From contig WYBP01000018.1 of assembly GCA_011525845.1 (NCBI GenBank), positions 186,001 through 250,000 on the forward strand: a stretch of DNA of 64,000 nt. The letters run 5' to 3'. This stretch comes from Gemmatimonadaceae bacterium (GTDB taxonomy: Bacteria > Gemmatimonadota > Gemmatimonadetes > Gemmatimonadales > Gemmatimonadaceae). Every line of letters starts with the position of its first letter. The first letter of the stretch is position 1. Shown in pieces: positions 46,799-56,105 of the stretch. The notes under the pieces were generated by a model, which worked only from the letters and a program-made list of their open reading frames with translations, had not been told where the DNA came from and searched no databases. The position numbers and the translations under genes were made by a program.

Positions 46799-49700
46799 AT
46801 GACGGCCAGGAACCTGTTGAACCCGCTCCGAGCGATCGGACGCGCCACCATCGGTCTGCTGTTCGCAGCGACCGTGTCACACGCCCAGACCCAGCAGGCG
46901 GTCATCACGGGCAAGGTGACGAGCGAGGGCGGACAGCCCCTCGCGATGGCGAATGTCTTCATCACCGAGCTCACGATCTCGGTGCCGACCAATGATGCCG
47001 GTGTCTACACCATCAGCGTCCCGGCGGCCCGCGCGACGGGCCAGACGGTGACGCTGCGGGCCCGTGCGATCGGCTACGCGCCGGGCGCGGCCCAGGTGAC
47101 CCTCCGGGTCGGCAACCAGACGCAGGATTTCGCGCTCAAGCGCGACATCAACCGTCTGACCGAGGTCACGGTGACGGGTTCCCTCGAAGGGACCGAGCGC
47201 GCGAAGGTGCCCTTCGCGATCGGCCGCGTGACGGCCGAGGACCTTCCGGTCCCCTCGCTCGATCCGATGCGCACGCTGGCCGGCAAGGTGCCTGGCCTCC
47301 GCGTCGCGCAGGCGGGCGGCCGGCCGGGTGAGAACCCCGAGATCATGCTCCGCGGCCCGACGTCGATCAACGGCTCCGGCCGCTCGACCGGCCCGATGAT
47401 CATCGTGGACGGCACGATCATGCGCGTCGGCAACCTGAACGAGATCGGCGCGCTCGACATCGAGTCCGTCGAGGTCGTGAAGGGCGCCGCCGGTGCCTCG
47501 CTCTACGGCACCACGGCGGCCAACGGCGTGATCATCATCAAGACCAAGCGCGGCGCGAACCGCGACGGCGTGATCTGGACGGCGCGCTCCGAGGTCGGCG
47601 TCAGCGACCTCGCCAGCATCAACTACGATCCGCCGATCAACCACCACCTGCAGCTCGACGAGACCGGGACGCGCTTCTGCACGACCGGCTCCGGCGCGGT
47701 GGCGGCCTGCTCGCGCTCCATCGACTGGATGACCGAGATCCTCCGCATCAACAACGTGAACGCGGACACGATGCGCACGCCGCAGGGCGTGCAGTGGGCG
47801 TCGGTCGGTGCCTCGGGCGGCGAGCTCCTCAACACCTTCCAGTCGAACTTCTGGCCGGTGGCGCGCTACGATGGCTTCGCGCAGGTCGCGACGGCCAACC
47901 CGATCCTCGTGAACTCGATCGACGCCAGCGGTCGCGCCGGCGGGGTCCGCTTCTTCGTGAGCGGCCAGTACACCGACGACCAGGGCGGCATCAAGGGGCT
48001 CAACGGCCAGCAGCAGCGCCGCGGCCGCGTGAACCTCGACTACGACATCCGCAGTGACTGGCGCCTCTCGGTCTCGACCCTCTACGACCAGGGCACCACG
48101 GACAACCGCAGCGGTGGCTCGTCGAACGGCGGCATCTTCGGCCAGCTCCTCCGCGGCGCGCCGGGCGGCACGAACTACCTCGCCGTCGACACCCTCGGCC
48201 GCCCGATCGTGCGCGGCGGTGGCAACCCGCTCCGCGGCAGCGGCAACGGCGCCGGCACCTTCCTGTACGACATGAGCATGCTGGTGAACGAGAGCAACTC
48301 CAACCGCTTCATGGGGTCGCTGGCGAGCACCTACACCCCGGTGGATTGGGCCACGCTCGAGGCGGGCATCTCCTTCGACAACCGCTCGCGCTGGACCGAC
48401 GCCTACCAGCGGAAGGGGTACCGGACCTTCACGACGTCGACCTCGCAGAACTTCGGCAACCAGTCGGCGAGCAACCTGTTCAGCGACGCGATGAACGCCA
48501 GCATCTCGGCGACCTTCCGCCGCCAGCTCCGCCCCGACCTCGCCGCCAAGGCGAGCGTGCGCGCGCTGTATGACCGCGTGGACGCCGAGGCGAACAACTC
48601 GTACGGCGAGCAGTACGTGGTCAGCGACGTGTACACGCTGAGCAACACGCAGATCAACTTCTCGACGGGCGGCAGCTCGAGCACGGTCCGCAACATGGGC
48701 GTCCTCGGCGGTGCGAACTTCGAGTACAAGGGCAAGTACATCCTCGACGCCACCTACCGGTACGACGGCAGCTCGCTCTTCGGCGCCGGCAACCGGTGGG
48801 CGCCCTTCGGCCGCCTCTCGGCGGTCTGGCTCGCGTCCGAGGAGTCGTTCTGGAACGTGCCGTACCTGAGCGAGTTCCGGGTGCGCGTGTCGCGCGGCAC
48901 GGCGGGCAACACGCCGCGCTTCGACGCGCAGTACGAGACCTACAGCTGCTCGGCCACCGGCTGCTCGCTGGGCCAGGCCGGCAACCCGAAGCTCAAGCCC
49001 GAGACGACCACCGAGACGGAGGCGGGGATCGATTTCACCGTCGCCGATCGCGTGGGCATCGAGGTGACGCGCGCCGAGTCGTCCACGCAGGACCAGATCC
49101 TCAGCGTGCCGACCCCGGCCTCGCTCGGCTTCTCGAACCAGTGGCAGAACGCGGGCACGCTGCTCAACCGCACGTGGGAAGTGGCGGTGAACCTGCCGCT
49201 CATCAACACGGCGGACCTGCAGTGGGACGTGCGGGCGTCGTATGACCGCACGCGCACCTCGATCACCAAGCTCAACTTCCCCGAGTACTTCACGAACGCC
49301 GGCCTGGGCAACGGCAACGGCAGCTTCTTCCTCATCACCGACCGCCGCGATGTCAGCAACGGCTTCCCGGCGAACCGGTACGGCAACATCTGGGGCCGCA
49401 AGTTCTACCGCGGCTGCAACTCCCTCCCGGCGGCCGTGCGCTCGCAGTGCGGACCCACCGGCGAGTACCAGGTGGACGACAAGGGCTTCGTGGTCTGGAC
49501 CGGTGCCGGCAACAGCTGGCGTGACGGCATCACCCGGAACCTCTGGCAGACCAAGCTCTCGGCGGCCCAGTCGCCCTGGAACTACCCGCTCTCGTTCGGT
49601 CACCCGATCGTCGACCGTCCGCTCCGCGGTGAGATCGGCGAAGGCGCCGGCCGGAGCCAGATCCTTGGCAACACGCTCCCCGACTTCCGTCTCGGGTTCA

Positions 49701-50197
49701 ACACGACCGCGACGTACCGCAAGGTCACGCTCTACATGCTCTTCGACGGCACCTTCGGGCACGAGATCAACAACCAGGCCGAAGGGTGGGGCATCTTCGA
49801 CTTCAACGCGAGCTCGATGGACCAGGGTGGTGGGCGCGCGACGGTTGAGACCGCCAAGCCGCTCGGCTACAGCTGGCGCGTGGGCGGGAGCGAGGGCGCC
49901 GGCACGGGTGGTCTGTACGACATCCTCGGCCCGAACAACTACAACGTCGAGGACGGCTCGTACGTGAAGCTGCGCGAGCTCAGCCTCAGCTACCGCATGG
50001 GACCGATCGCGGGCACGGGTGACTGGACCTTCTCGCTGCTCGGCCGCAACCTCTGGACGATCACCAACTACACCGGTATGGACCCGGAGATCGGCGTCTC
50101 GGGCGGCCCGTCGGGTTCGGGCCTCGTGAACCAGATCGACGCGTTCGACTTCCCGGCGCTCCGTACGTTCACGTTCGCTCTCTCCACCCGCTTCTAG
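46799..50197 (+). CDS. SusC/RagA-family TonB-linked outer-membrane protein
   Basis: A 1132-residue TonB-dependent transporter. The signal peptide ends near VSHAQT. A carboxypeptidase-regulatory-like domain (residues 38-118, VITGKVTSEGGQPLAMANVF) is typical of SusC. The plug (about 135-260) has GKVPGLRVAQAGGRPGENPE, IMLRGPTSINGSG and VEVVKGAAGASLYGTTAANG. The remainder is a 22-strand barrel ending in Phe (FTFALSTRF). With SusD it imports oligosaccharides, peptides or other large nutrients. AAGGGAG lies just upstream of ATG 46799. The gene is first in the susCD locus. Confidence 0.95.
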   Translation: MTARNLLNPLRAIGRATIGLLFAATVSHAQTQQAVITGKVTSEGGQPLAMANVFITELTISVPTNDAGVYTISVPAARATGQTVTLRARAIGYAPGAAQVTLRVGNQTQDFALKRDINRLTEVTVTGSLEGTERAKVPFAIGRVTAEDLPVPSLDPMRTLAGKVPGLRVAQAGGRPGENPEIMLRGPTSINGSGRSTGPMIIVDGTIMRVGNLNEIGALDIESVEVVKGAAGASLYGTTAANGVIIIKTKRGANRDGVIWTARSEVGVSDLASINYDPPINHHLQLDETGTRFCTTGSGAVAACSRSIDWMTEILRINNVNADTMRTPQGVQWASVGASGGELLNTFQSNFWPVARYDGFAQVATANPILVNSIDASGRAGGVRFFVSGQYTDDQGGIKGLNGQQQRRGRVNLDYDIRSDWRLSVSTLYDQGTTDNRSGGSSNGGIFGQLLRGAPGGTNYLAVDTLGRPIVRGGGNPLRGSGNGAGTFLYDMSMLVNESNSNRFMGSLASTYTPVDWATLEAGISFDNRSRWTDAYQRKGYRTFTTSTSQNFGNQSASNLFSDAMNASISATFRRQLRPDLAAKASVRALYDRVDAEANNSYGEQYVVSDVYTLSNTQINFSTGGSSSTVRNMGVLGGANFEYKGKYILDATYRYDGSSLFGAGNRWAPFGRLSAVWLASEESFWNVPYLSEFRVRVSRGTAGNTPRFDAQYETYSCSATGCSLGQAGNPKLKPETTTETEAGIDFTVADRVGIEVTRAESSTQDQILSVPTPASLGFSNQWQNAGTLLNRTWEVAVNLPLINTADLQWDVRASYDRTRTSITKLNFPEYFTNAGLGNGNGSFFLITDRRDVSNGFPANRYGNIWGRKFYRGCNSLPAAVRSQCGPTGEYQVDDKGFVVWTGAGNSWRDGITRNLWQTKLSAAQSPWNYPLSFGHPIVDRPLRGEIGEGAGRSQILGNTLPDFRLGFNTTATYRKVTLYMLFDGTFGHEINNQAEGWGIFDFNASSMDQGGGRATVETAKPLGYSWRVGGSEGAGTGGLYDILGPNNYNVEDGSYVKLRELSLSYRMGPIAGTGDWTFSLLGRNLWTITNYTGMDPEIGVSGGPSGSGLVNQIDAFDFPALRTFTFALSTRF

Positions 50198-50209
50198 GAG
50201 CTGCACGAC

Positions 50210-51940
50210 ATGAACCGCAAGATCATTCGCAGTGTCGTGCTGTTCGCAGCCGTCGCCGTACTGGGCGGCTGCGAGGAGACGCTGACGGTCCAGAACCCGA
50301 ACCAGGGTGAGACCAGCCGCGTCCTCGGCACGCCTGCCGACGCCGAGAACCTCCTCGGCAGCTTCTACCGGCGCTGGATGAGCGGCGTCTACGGTAGCGG
50401 CACCGATGTCCAGGGGATGGCCAACATCTTCTCCCTGATGAACTACTCGAGCCTGGCGAACGACGGCCAGAACTCGCACGCGCCCTTCTCCGGGGCCACG
50501 AACTACAACAACCCCGGGAACGTGGTGCAGAACAACCAGTTCCGGCTCTACTCGATCCTCAGCGAGGTCAATCGTGTGGAGTCCGAGTTCCGGAAGAAGG
50601 TGATCGGGGGGCTCACCCTCGGCAGCCCGGCGCAGGACGCCCGGGCGATGGCATTCGCGAACTTCCTGCGCGGCCTCTCGCTCGGGTACATCGCGATGAT
50701 GCACGACTCGGCCGGGATCGTCACCGAGAACACGGGCCCGCTCGATGCGGGTGTGCTCTACGGCTACTCGACGGTCGCGGAGTCCGCGTATGTGGCGTTC
50801 GAGCGGGCGCTGACCCTGACCGACGCCTCCTTGGCGGCGACCGGCGGCAACGGCTTCCCGCTCCCGAGCACCTGGATCCCGTCGCCGACCAGCTTCACGG
50901 GGCCGGCGTTCAAGCAGCTGGTGCGCTCGTATCGCGCCCGCATCCGTGCCAACATGGCGCGGACGCCGGCCGAGCGGGCCGCCGTCGACTGGGCAGCGGT
51001 CATCGCTGACGCCGCCGCCGGCATCACTGCGGACCACGAGATCACCACCAGCACGACCACGGGCCCGGATTACACCTGGCGCAACCGCTGGATCGCTGGA
51101 CTCTGGCACCAGATGCCGCCGTTCTTCATCGGCATGGCGGACACCTCCGGGAGCTATGCGGCCTGGATCGCGACGCCGGTGAGCGCGCGCGGCGCCGGCA
51201 ACAACGGCTTCTTCATGGCCACCCCGGACCTGCGCTTCCCGCAGGGAGCGACGCGGACCGCGCAGATCGCGGACTTCCCGCTCACCCAGTGCAGCAACAC
51301 GCCGGCCACGAAGTGCAAGCGCTACTTCCTGAACCGTCCGGCCTCGACCGACAGCTACTCGGGTGAAGGCTGGGGGTGGTCCAACTACGACTTCGTGCGG
51401 TTCGAGTCCTGGCGCCGTCGCGGCGACGCGGGCTCGGCACGGAACGGCGCCACGATGTTCATGTCGGCCTCCGAGATCCGCTTGCTGCGCGCGGAAGGGC
51501 TCTACCGGCAGGGGAACTTCGCCGCGGCGGGCGCTCTCGTGAATGTGTCTCGGACCGCGGCAATGGCTGGTACCCCGTTGGTCGCCACCGGCGGTGGATT
51601 GCCGGCGATCACCGTGTTCGATGCTACGACCCCGGTGCCGGGCGGCAACGCCTGCGTGCCGAAGGTGCCGGTGGCCCCGTACAACGTCATCGCGTGCGGC
51701 AACCTCTGGGAGGCGCTCAAGTACGAGAAGCGCATCGAGACGGCCTACACGCATTACGTGCCCTGGTACCTGGACGGCCGTGGGTGGGGTGACCTGCCCG
51801 AGACCACGCCGCTCTTCTGGGCGGTGCCCTTCCAGGAGCTCCAGGCGCGTGGCAAGTCGATCTCACAGCTGTACGGTGCCGGCATCGGTGCGGGGAACGC
51901 CCCGAACTCGGCCGCAGGTCCCAGCGTCTACGGCTGGTAG
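50210..51940 (+). CDS. SusD/RagB-like surface lipoprotein
   Basis: A 576-residue partner of SusC that binds the substrate at the cell surface. The leader ends in a lipobox (VLGGC, Cys near residue 21). The chain has the helical SusD pattern (ENLLGSFYRRWMSGVYG, ANFLRGLSLGYIAMMHD, ALTLTDASLAATGG, IRLLRAEGLYRQGNFAAAGA). It diverges from Bacteroidetes SusD in the C-terminal half, as is usual in Gemmatimonadota. It is 12 bases after susC. Confidence 0.88.
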   Translation: MNRKIIRSVVLFAAVAVLGGCEETLTVQNPNQGETSRVLGTPADAENLLGSFYRRWMSGVYGSGTDVQGMANIFSLMNYSSLANDGQNSHAPFSGATNYNNPGNVVQNNQFRLYSILSEVNRVESEFRKKVIGGLTLGSPAQDARAMAFANFLRGLSLGYIAMMHDSAGIVTENTGPLDAGVLYGYSTVAESAYVAFERALTLTDASLAATGGNGFPLPSTWIPSPTSFTGPAFKQLVRSYRARIRANMARTPAERAAVDWAAVIADAAAGITADHEITTSTTTGPDYTWRNRWIAGLWHQMPPFFIGMADTSGSYAAWIATPVSARGAGNNGFFMATPDLRFPQGATRTAQIADFPLTQCSNTPATKCKRYFLNRPASTDSYSGEGWGWSNYDFVRFESWRRRGDAGSARNGATMFMSASEIRLLRAEGLYRQGNFAAAGALVNVSRTAAMAGTPLVATGGGLPAITVFDATTPVPGGNACVPKVPVAPYNVIACGNLWEALKYEKRIETAYTHYVPWYLDGRGWGDLPETTPLFWAVPFQELQARGKSISQLYGAGIGAGNAPNSAAGPSVYGW

Positions 51941-51952
51941 GGTTCGCACGGC

Positions 51953-52423
51953 ATGCGGCGGACACCGTTCCTCTGCATGACGCTCGCACTGGCGGTGATG
52001 GGCTGCTACACCTTCAGGCCCATCACCACCGGCGCGGCGCCGGAAGTCGGGACCCGCGTCGGTTTGCACGTGAATGACGCGGGTCGCGCGGCGCTGGCCC
52101 CCACGGTGGGGAGCGAGATCGATTGGCTGGACGGACGGCTGGTGGAGCAGGACGCTGACGGTTTCACGCTGGCGGTGCAGCACGTGTACTCCCTCCGGGG
52201 TGCCGTGCAGATCTGGGCGGGTGAGCAGGTCCGCGTTCGGCGGGACCAGGTCCACTCGGTCACCGAACGGCAGCTGGCCAAGGGGAGGACCCTTGCGCTC
52301 AGTGCCGCAGGAGCTGGTGGCGTGGCGTTCATGCTTTCGAGAGGGTTGTTCGGATCGGGCCTGGGCGAGCCGCCCGAGGTGCCGACTGATTCTGGTGAGT
52401 CCTTGCGCGTGATCTGGCCCTGA
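51953..52423 (+). CDS. Small lipoprotein of unknown function
   Basis: A 156-residue lipoprotein (lipobox LAVMGC, Cys near residue 18). The middle has SH3-like strands (GTRVGLHVND, GFTLAVQHVYSLRGAVQIW, EQVRVRRDQVHSVTERQ), then a possible membrane helix or glycine-rich strand (LALSAAGAGGVAFMLSRGLFG). I do not recognise a family. It is 12 bases after susD and probably works with it in the outer membrane. Confidence 0.7.
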   Translation: MRRTPFLCMTLALAVMGCYTFRPITTGAAPEVGTRVGLHVNDAGRAALAPTVGSEIDWLDGRLVEQDADGFTLAVQHVYSLRGAVQIWAGEQVRVRRDQVHSVTERQLAKGRTLALSAAGAGGVAFMLSRGLFGSGLGEPPEVPTDSGESLRVIWP

Positions 52424-52460
52424 CGGCTGGCCCGTCGCCTCAACTTCCACGGAGTACGAC

Positions 52461-53342
52461 ATGCGACGTGTGTTTCTTCTCCCGATGACCTGTATCGCCG
52501 CCACGCTCGTGGCCGGATGCGACCTCAAGGAGGTCTATCCGACCGCGGCACCTGCGGTGGCTGGCGTGCGGTTCATCAATGCGGTGCCCGACAGCGGCGG
52601 GGCCTACGGCTTCGACCTCCGCTTCGTCGATGAACTCGAGAACAACGCCCACTTCCGGCAGGGCTTCCGGAACGCCCCGGCCACGACGTCCGGCGTGACC
52701 GCCGCGACGGGCGTGCAGTACAAGCCGACGCGCGCCGGCCAGCGCCAGTTCCGGATCTTCCTCAGCGACACGATCCAGAGCGCCGCGTCCACCGTGATCA
52801 AGGACACGACCGTCACGCTCGTGGCGGGGAGCAACTACACGGCGATCCTGATGGGCTATGCCCGGACGGGTTCGACCCCGTCCATGCGCCTCCTCTTCAT
52901 CGAGGAGAACGTGGCGGATCCGGGGGCGAACGTCGCGGTGCGCGTGATCAACACGACGGGCTCCGCCATCGACGTGCGCCAGTATCCGGTGACGACCCCG
53001 GCGACGCCGCTCCCGGGCACGCCGACCTGGGCGAACGTGCCGGCCATGAGCGTCTCGACCTACGTCACGGCCGCTCCGAGCCAGATCCGGTTCAACGTGC
53101 AGCCGGCAGGTGGTGGCGCCACGCTCTTCGCCGAGGCGCTCACGCTCATCGGGGCGGCGGCGAGCTCCACGGCCGGTCCTCTCGGCCGCCTCGACATCGA
53201 GGCGCTCCCGGGCACGACGGTCGCCGGTTCGGCCGTCACCTACATCGTCTTCCCGCCCTCGGTCGCGGGCTCCCGCGCGGCGAACTTCACCACCGCCGGC
53301 GGCGTCAGCGTCTGGGATCGTCGTCCGCCGCTGATCCCGTAA
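52461..53342 (+). CDS. DUF4397-domain lipoprotein
   Basis: A 293-residue lipoprotein (lipobox LVAGC). Residues about 36-230 contain two beta domains of the DUF4397 kind (VRFINAVPDSGGAYGFDL, NYTAILMGYARTG, VAVRVINTTGSAIDVRQYPV). DUF4397 proteins are exported and their role is unknown; binding at the cell surface is plausible. It follows the small lipoprotein by 37 bases and is followed by a strong hairpin. Confidence 0.8.
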   Translation: MRRVFLLPMTCIAATLVAGCDLKEVYPTAAPAVAGVRFINAVPDSGGAYGFDLRFVDELENNAHFRQGFRNAPATTSGVTAATGVQYKPTRAGQRQFRIFLSDTIQSAASTVIKDTTVTLVAGSNYTAILMGYARTGSTPSMRLLFIEENVADPGANVAVRVINTTGSAIDVRQYPVTTPATPLPGTPTWANVPAMSVSTYVTAAPSQIRFNVQPAGGGATLFAEALTLIGAAASSTAGPLGRLDIEALPGTTVAGSAVTYIVFPPSVAGSRAANFTTAGGVSVWDRRPPLIP

Positions 53343-53365
53343 CACGGGTCCCACTGTCTTCTTCG

Positions 53366-53397
53366 CGCGGGGCCGACGAGTTCTCGTCGGCCCCGCG
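53366..53397 (+). terminator. Hairpin terminator after the DUF4397 gene
   Basis: CGCGGGGCCGACGAG (53366-53380) pairs perfectly with its complement at 53383-53397, with a small GTTC loop. The following TGTCGTTCCCC is T-poor. It divides the susCD group from the FG-GAP gene. Confidence 0.7.
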
Positions 53398-53430
53398 TGT
53401 CGTTCCCCCTCGCTCTCCCCGGTTCGCCGC

Positions 53431-55407
53431 ATGACCTCCCATCCACACCGCGCTGCACGGCGCGCCCCCCGCGCCCTCGCCGCCGCACTCCTCGGCGCCG
53501 CCGCGCTCTGCCTCGTGAGCGCGTGCGACCGCGCTCCAGCCACCGCCGGTGACGCACCGGCCTGGCTCGCCGACCGCGTGGTCGCCGAGCGGACCCTCGC
53601 GGCCGCCTCGCCAGCGCGGAGCGCCTTCGCCTTCACCGACCGGCTGGCAGAGAGCGGGATCGCGTTCGTCCACCGCATCGTGGACGACGCCGGCCTCAAC
53701 TACAAGGCAGTCCACTACGATCACGGCGGCGGGATCGCCGCGGCCGACGTCGACGGCGACGGCCGGCCCGACCTCTTCTTCGTCTCGCAGCTCGGGCGCA
53801 GCGAACTCTGGCGCAACCTCGGCGGGGGGCGGTTCGAGGACATCACCGCCGCCTCGGGCCTCGATGTCGCGGACCCCGTCGGCGTGGGCGTCGCCTTCGC
53901 GGACATCGACAACGATGGCGATCCCGACCTCTTCCTCACCACCGTGCGCAAAAGGAACCGGCTCTACGAGAACGACGGCACGGGGCGCTTCCGCGACATC
54001 ACGGCGCAGGCCGGCGTCGCGTACACGGGCCACTCATCGGGCGCCTTCTTCTTCGACTACGACAACGACGGCCGCCTCGACCTCTTCGTCGCGAATGTGG
54101 GGGCCTACTCCACCGACACGCTCGGGCGCGGCAACTACCACGTGGGGATGGATGGCGCGTTCTTCGCGCACGTGCTCCCCGAGCGCGCCGAGGCGAGCAT
54201 CCTCTACCGCAACCTCGGCGGGAACCGGTTCCGCGACGTGAGCCGCGAGACGGGGCTCGTCGACCTCTCCTGGAGCGGGGACGGCACGCCGATCGACGCC
54301 AACGGGGACGGGTTCCTCGACGTCTACCTCCTGAACATGCAGGGGCAGGGGCACCTCTGGATCAACGACCGTGGCCGGCGCTTCCGCGACTCGACGCTCG
54401 CCTATTTCCCGCGCACGCCCTTCGGCGCGATGGGCGTGAAGGTCTTCGATGCGGACGGCGACGCGCAGCTCGACCTGTACCTCACGGACATGCACTCGGA
54501 CATGTTCGACGACTTCGCCCCCGGCAGCTGGGACGCGGAATCGCGGAAGTCGAACTCGACGCGCATGCCGCAGCAGCTCTTCCCCGAGGGGAAGACGCGC
54601 CTCCTCTTTGGGAACGCGCTCTACCAGCGGCAGCGCTCCGCCCCCGGCGGCTTCCACGAGGTCTCGGACCGGCTCGGCCTCGAGACCTACTGGCCCTGGG
54701 GCCCGAGCGTGGATGACCTGAACGCCGATGGCTGGGACGACGTCTTCGTCGCGGCGGGGATGAACTTCCCGTTCCGCTACGCGCCCAACAACCTCTTCCT
54801 GAACGAGGGGGGACAGCGCTTCCTTCCGGCCGCGTTCATCCTCGGGGTGGAGCCGCGTGCCGGCGGGCGCACGGACCAGGTCTGGTTCACGCTCGCCTGT
54901 GGTGCGGGCGGGAAGGACGCGGGAACGGCGCCCTGCGAGACCTGTGCGCGACCCGAGGGCGCGGCGAGCGGGTGCCGCGCCGAGGCGGACGGGCGATACA
55001 CGGTGCGCGGGTCGCTCGGGAGCCGGAGCGCGGTGATCCTCGACCTCGACGGGGACGGCGACCTCGACATCGTGACCCTGGAGTTCAACGCGGCGCCGCA
55101 GGTGCTCGTGAGCGACCTCGCCGAGCGGGGCGACCTGCACTGGCTGGGCGTGCGGCTCCGCGGCTCACGCTCCAACCGGAACGGACTCGGCGCGCAGGTG
55201 ACCCTGGTGCTTCCCGATGGCCGGCGCGTGCTGAAGGCGGCCGACGGACGATCAGGCTACCTCTCGCAGAGCGACCTCCCGCTCTACTTCGGGCTCGGTG
55301 CCGCGGCCGAGGCCACGGGGCTGGAAGTGACCTGGCCCTCAGGCCAGCGGCAGGTGGTGGCGGGCCCGTTGCGCGCCGGGCAGGTGCTGGATGTCGTCGA
55401 GCCGTAG
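53431..55407 (+). CDS. FG-GAP/VCBS repeat lipoprotein with ASPIC/UnbV domain (CRTAC1-like), copy A
   Basis: A 658-residue lipoprotein (lipobox LVSAC, Cys near 33). Calcium-binding FG-GAP repeats of the D-x-D-x-D-G type recur (AADVDGDGRPDLFF, FADIDNDGDPDLFL, DYDNDGRLDLFV, DANGDGFLDVYL, DADGDAQLDLYL, DLDGDGDLDIVTL), forming an integrin-alpha-like beta propeller. The C-terminal ASPIC/UnbV domain (LHWLGVRLRGSRSNRNGLGA, TWPSGQRQVV) completes the CRTAC1 layout. A Cys-rich insertion (CGAGGKDAGTAPCETCARP) is unusual. It is probably a surface binding protein. It continues the susCD cluster on the same strand. Confidence 0.9.
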   Translation: MTSHPHRAARRAPRALAAALLGAAALCLVSACDRAPATAGDAPAWLADRVVAERTLAAASPARSAFAFTDRLAESGIAFVHRIVDDAGLNYKAVHYDHGGGIAAADVDGDGRPDLFFVSQLGRSELWRNLGGGRFEDITAASGLDVADPVGVGVAFADIDNDGDPDLFLTTVRKRNRLYENDGTGRFRDITAQAGVAYTGHSSGAFFFDYDNDGRLDLFVANVGAYSTDTLGRGNYHVGMDGAFFAHVLPERAEASILYRNLGGNRFRDVSRETGLVDLSWSGDGTPIDANGDGFLDVYLLNMQGQGHLWINDRGRRFRDSTLAYFPRTPFGAMGVKVFDADGDAQLDLYLTDMHSDMFDDFAPGSWDAESRKSNSTRMPQQLFPEGKTRLLFGNALYQRQRSAPGGFHEVSDRLGLETYWPWGPSVDDLNADGWDDVFVAAGMNFPFRYAPNNLFLNEGGQRFLPAAFILGVEPRAGGRTDQVWFTLACGAGGKDAGTAPCETCARPEGAASGCRAEADGRYTVRGSLGSRSAVILDLDGDGDLDIVTLEFNAAPQVLVSDLAERGDLHWLGVRLRGSRSNRNGLGAQVTLVLPDGRRVLKAADGRSGYLSQSDLPLYFGLGAAAEATGLEVTWPSGQRQVVAGPLRAGQVLDVVEP

Positions 55408-55424
55408 GGTTCCGCCCGGGGTGC

Positions 55425-55967
55425 TCAGCGATTCGCCTGCCGCCGGATGAGCTCGATCATGTGCGCGTCCAGCGTTCGCGACTGGGGCTGGCAGTCCGAG
55501 TACCCCTGCCGGAACGCCACCGGCCGCGCCCTCGCGTTCACCGTGACCTCCACGGTGGTGGTGTTCGCCGGCGCCGATTTCAGCTGGGCGTAGACCATGA
55601 TGAGGACCTCGTACGAGTCGGCGTTCGGGCCCACCTGGGTCGTGCCGCAGTCGAAGAACCGACTGAGGGCGATGCCCCCGATCCGCTGCCGGAGCTTCGC
55701 CCCTTCCGTGCCGATGAGGCGCTTGGTGGGGTCGATCGTCGTGGGCGTGATCCCGAGCGAATCGAACACGGCCGGGAGCGCGGCCCACACCTTCGCGATG
55801 GGCAGGGCGATGATGCCGGAGGAGGTCTCCGTCTCGTTCCGGATGCGCAGGGTGCCGCCCTCTGCGCCGCCGACGGTCACGGTGGTCACGTCGCGGCGGT
55901 CGCCCACCGTGGACGCTGAGGCACAGCCAACGACACCGACGAGCGCGAGGAGGGCAAGGCGGTGCAC
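55425..55967 (-). CDS. Lipoprotein of unknown function
   Basis: A 180-residue lipoprotein (leader MHRLALLALVGVV, lipobox VVGC at about 15). The mature part has no membrane segment and two more cysteines (FFDCGTTQ, YSDCQPQ) that may pair. IIALPIAKVWAALPAVFDSL could be a START/polyketide-cyclase-like fold element. I do not recognise a family with confidence. The gene is on the opposite strand from the surrounding locus and convergent with the first FG-GAP gene. Start GTG 55967. Confidence 0.65.
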   Translation of the reverse strand: MHRLALLALVGVVGCASASTVGDRRDVTTVTVGGAEGGTLRIRNETETSSGIIALPIAKVWAALPAVFDSLGITPTTIDPTKRLIGTEGAKLRQRIGGIALSRFFDCGTTQVGPNADSYEVLIMVYAQLKSAPANTTTVEVTVNARARPVAFRQGYSDCQPQSRTLDAHMIELIRRQANR

Positions 55968-56105
55968 GAGGAGCTCCGGGGATGGGGCCGACCACCGCCG
56001 CGGCCGCAGGGCCGGGAGGGACCGACGTTGAGCACTAAGGTACAGCGCGCAGCGCGCGCCGCCAGCCGAGCGAAAGGGGCCGTCTCCGCGTTACTCTTCC
56101 CGACG

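Noticed and set aside
46877-51754. A very long open frame on the minus strand across susC and susD
   Set aside because: It is the antisense shadow of GC-rich coding sequence; the translation is Arg/Val/Asp-rich without motifs, and the plus strand encodes clear SusC and SusD proteins.
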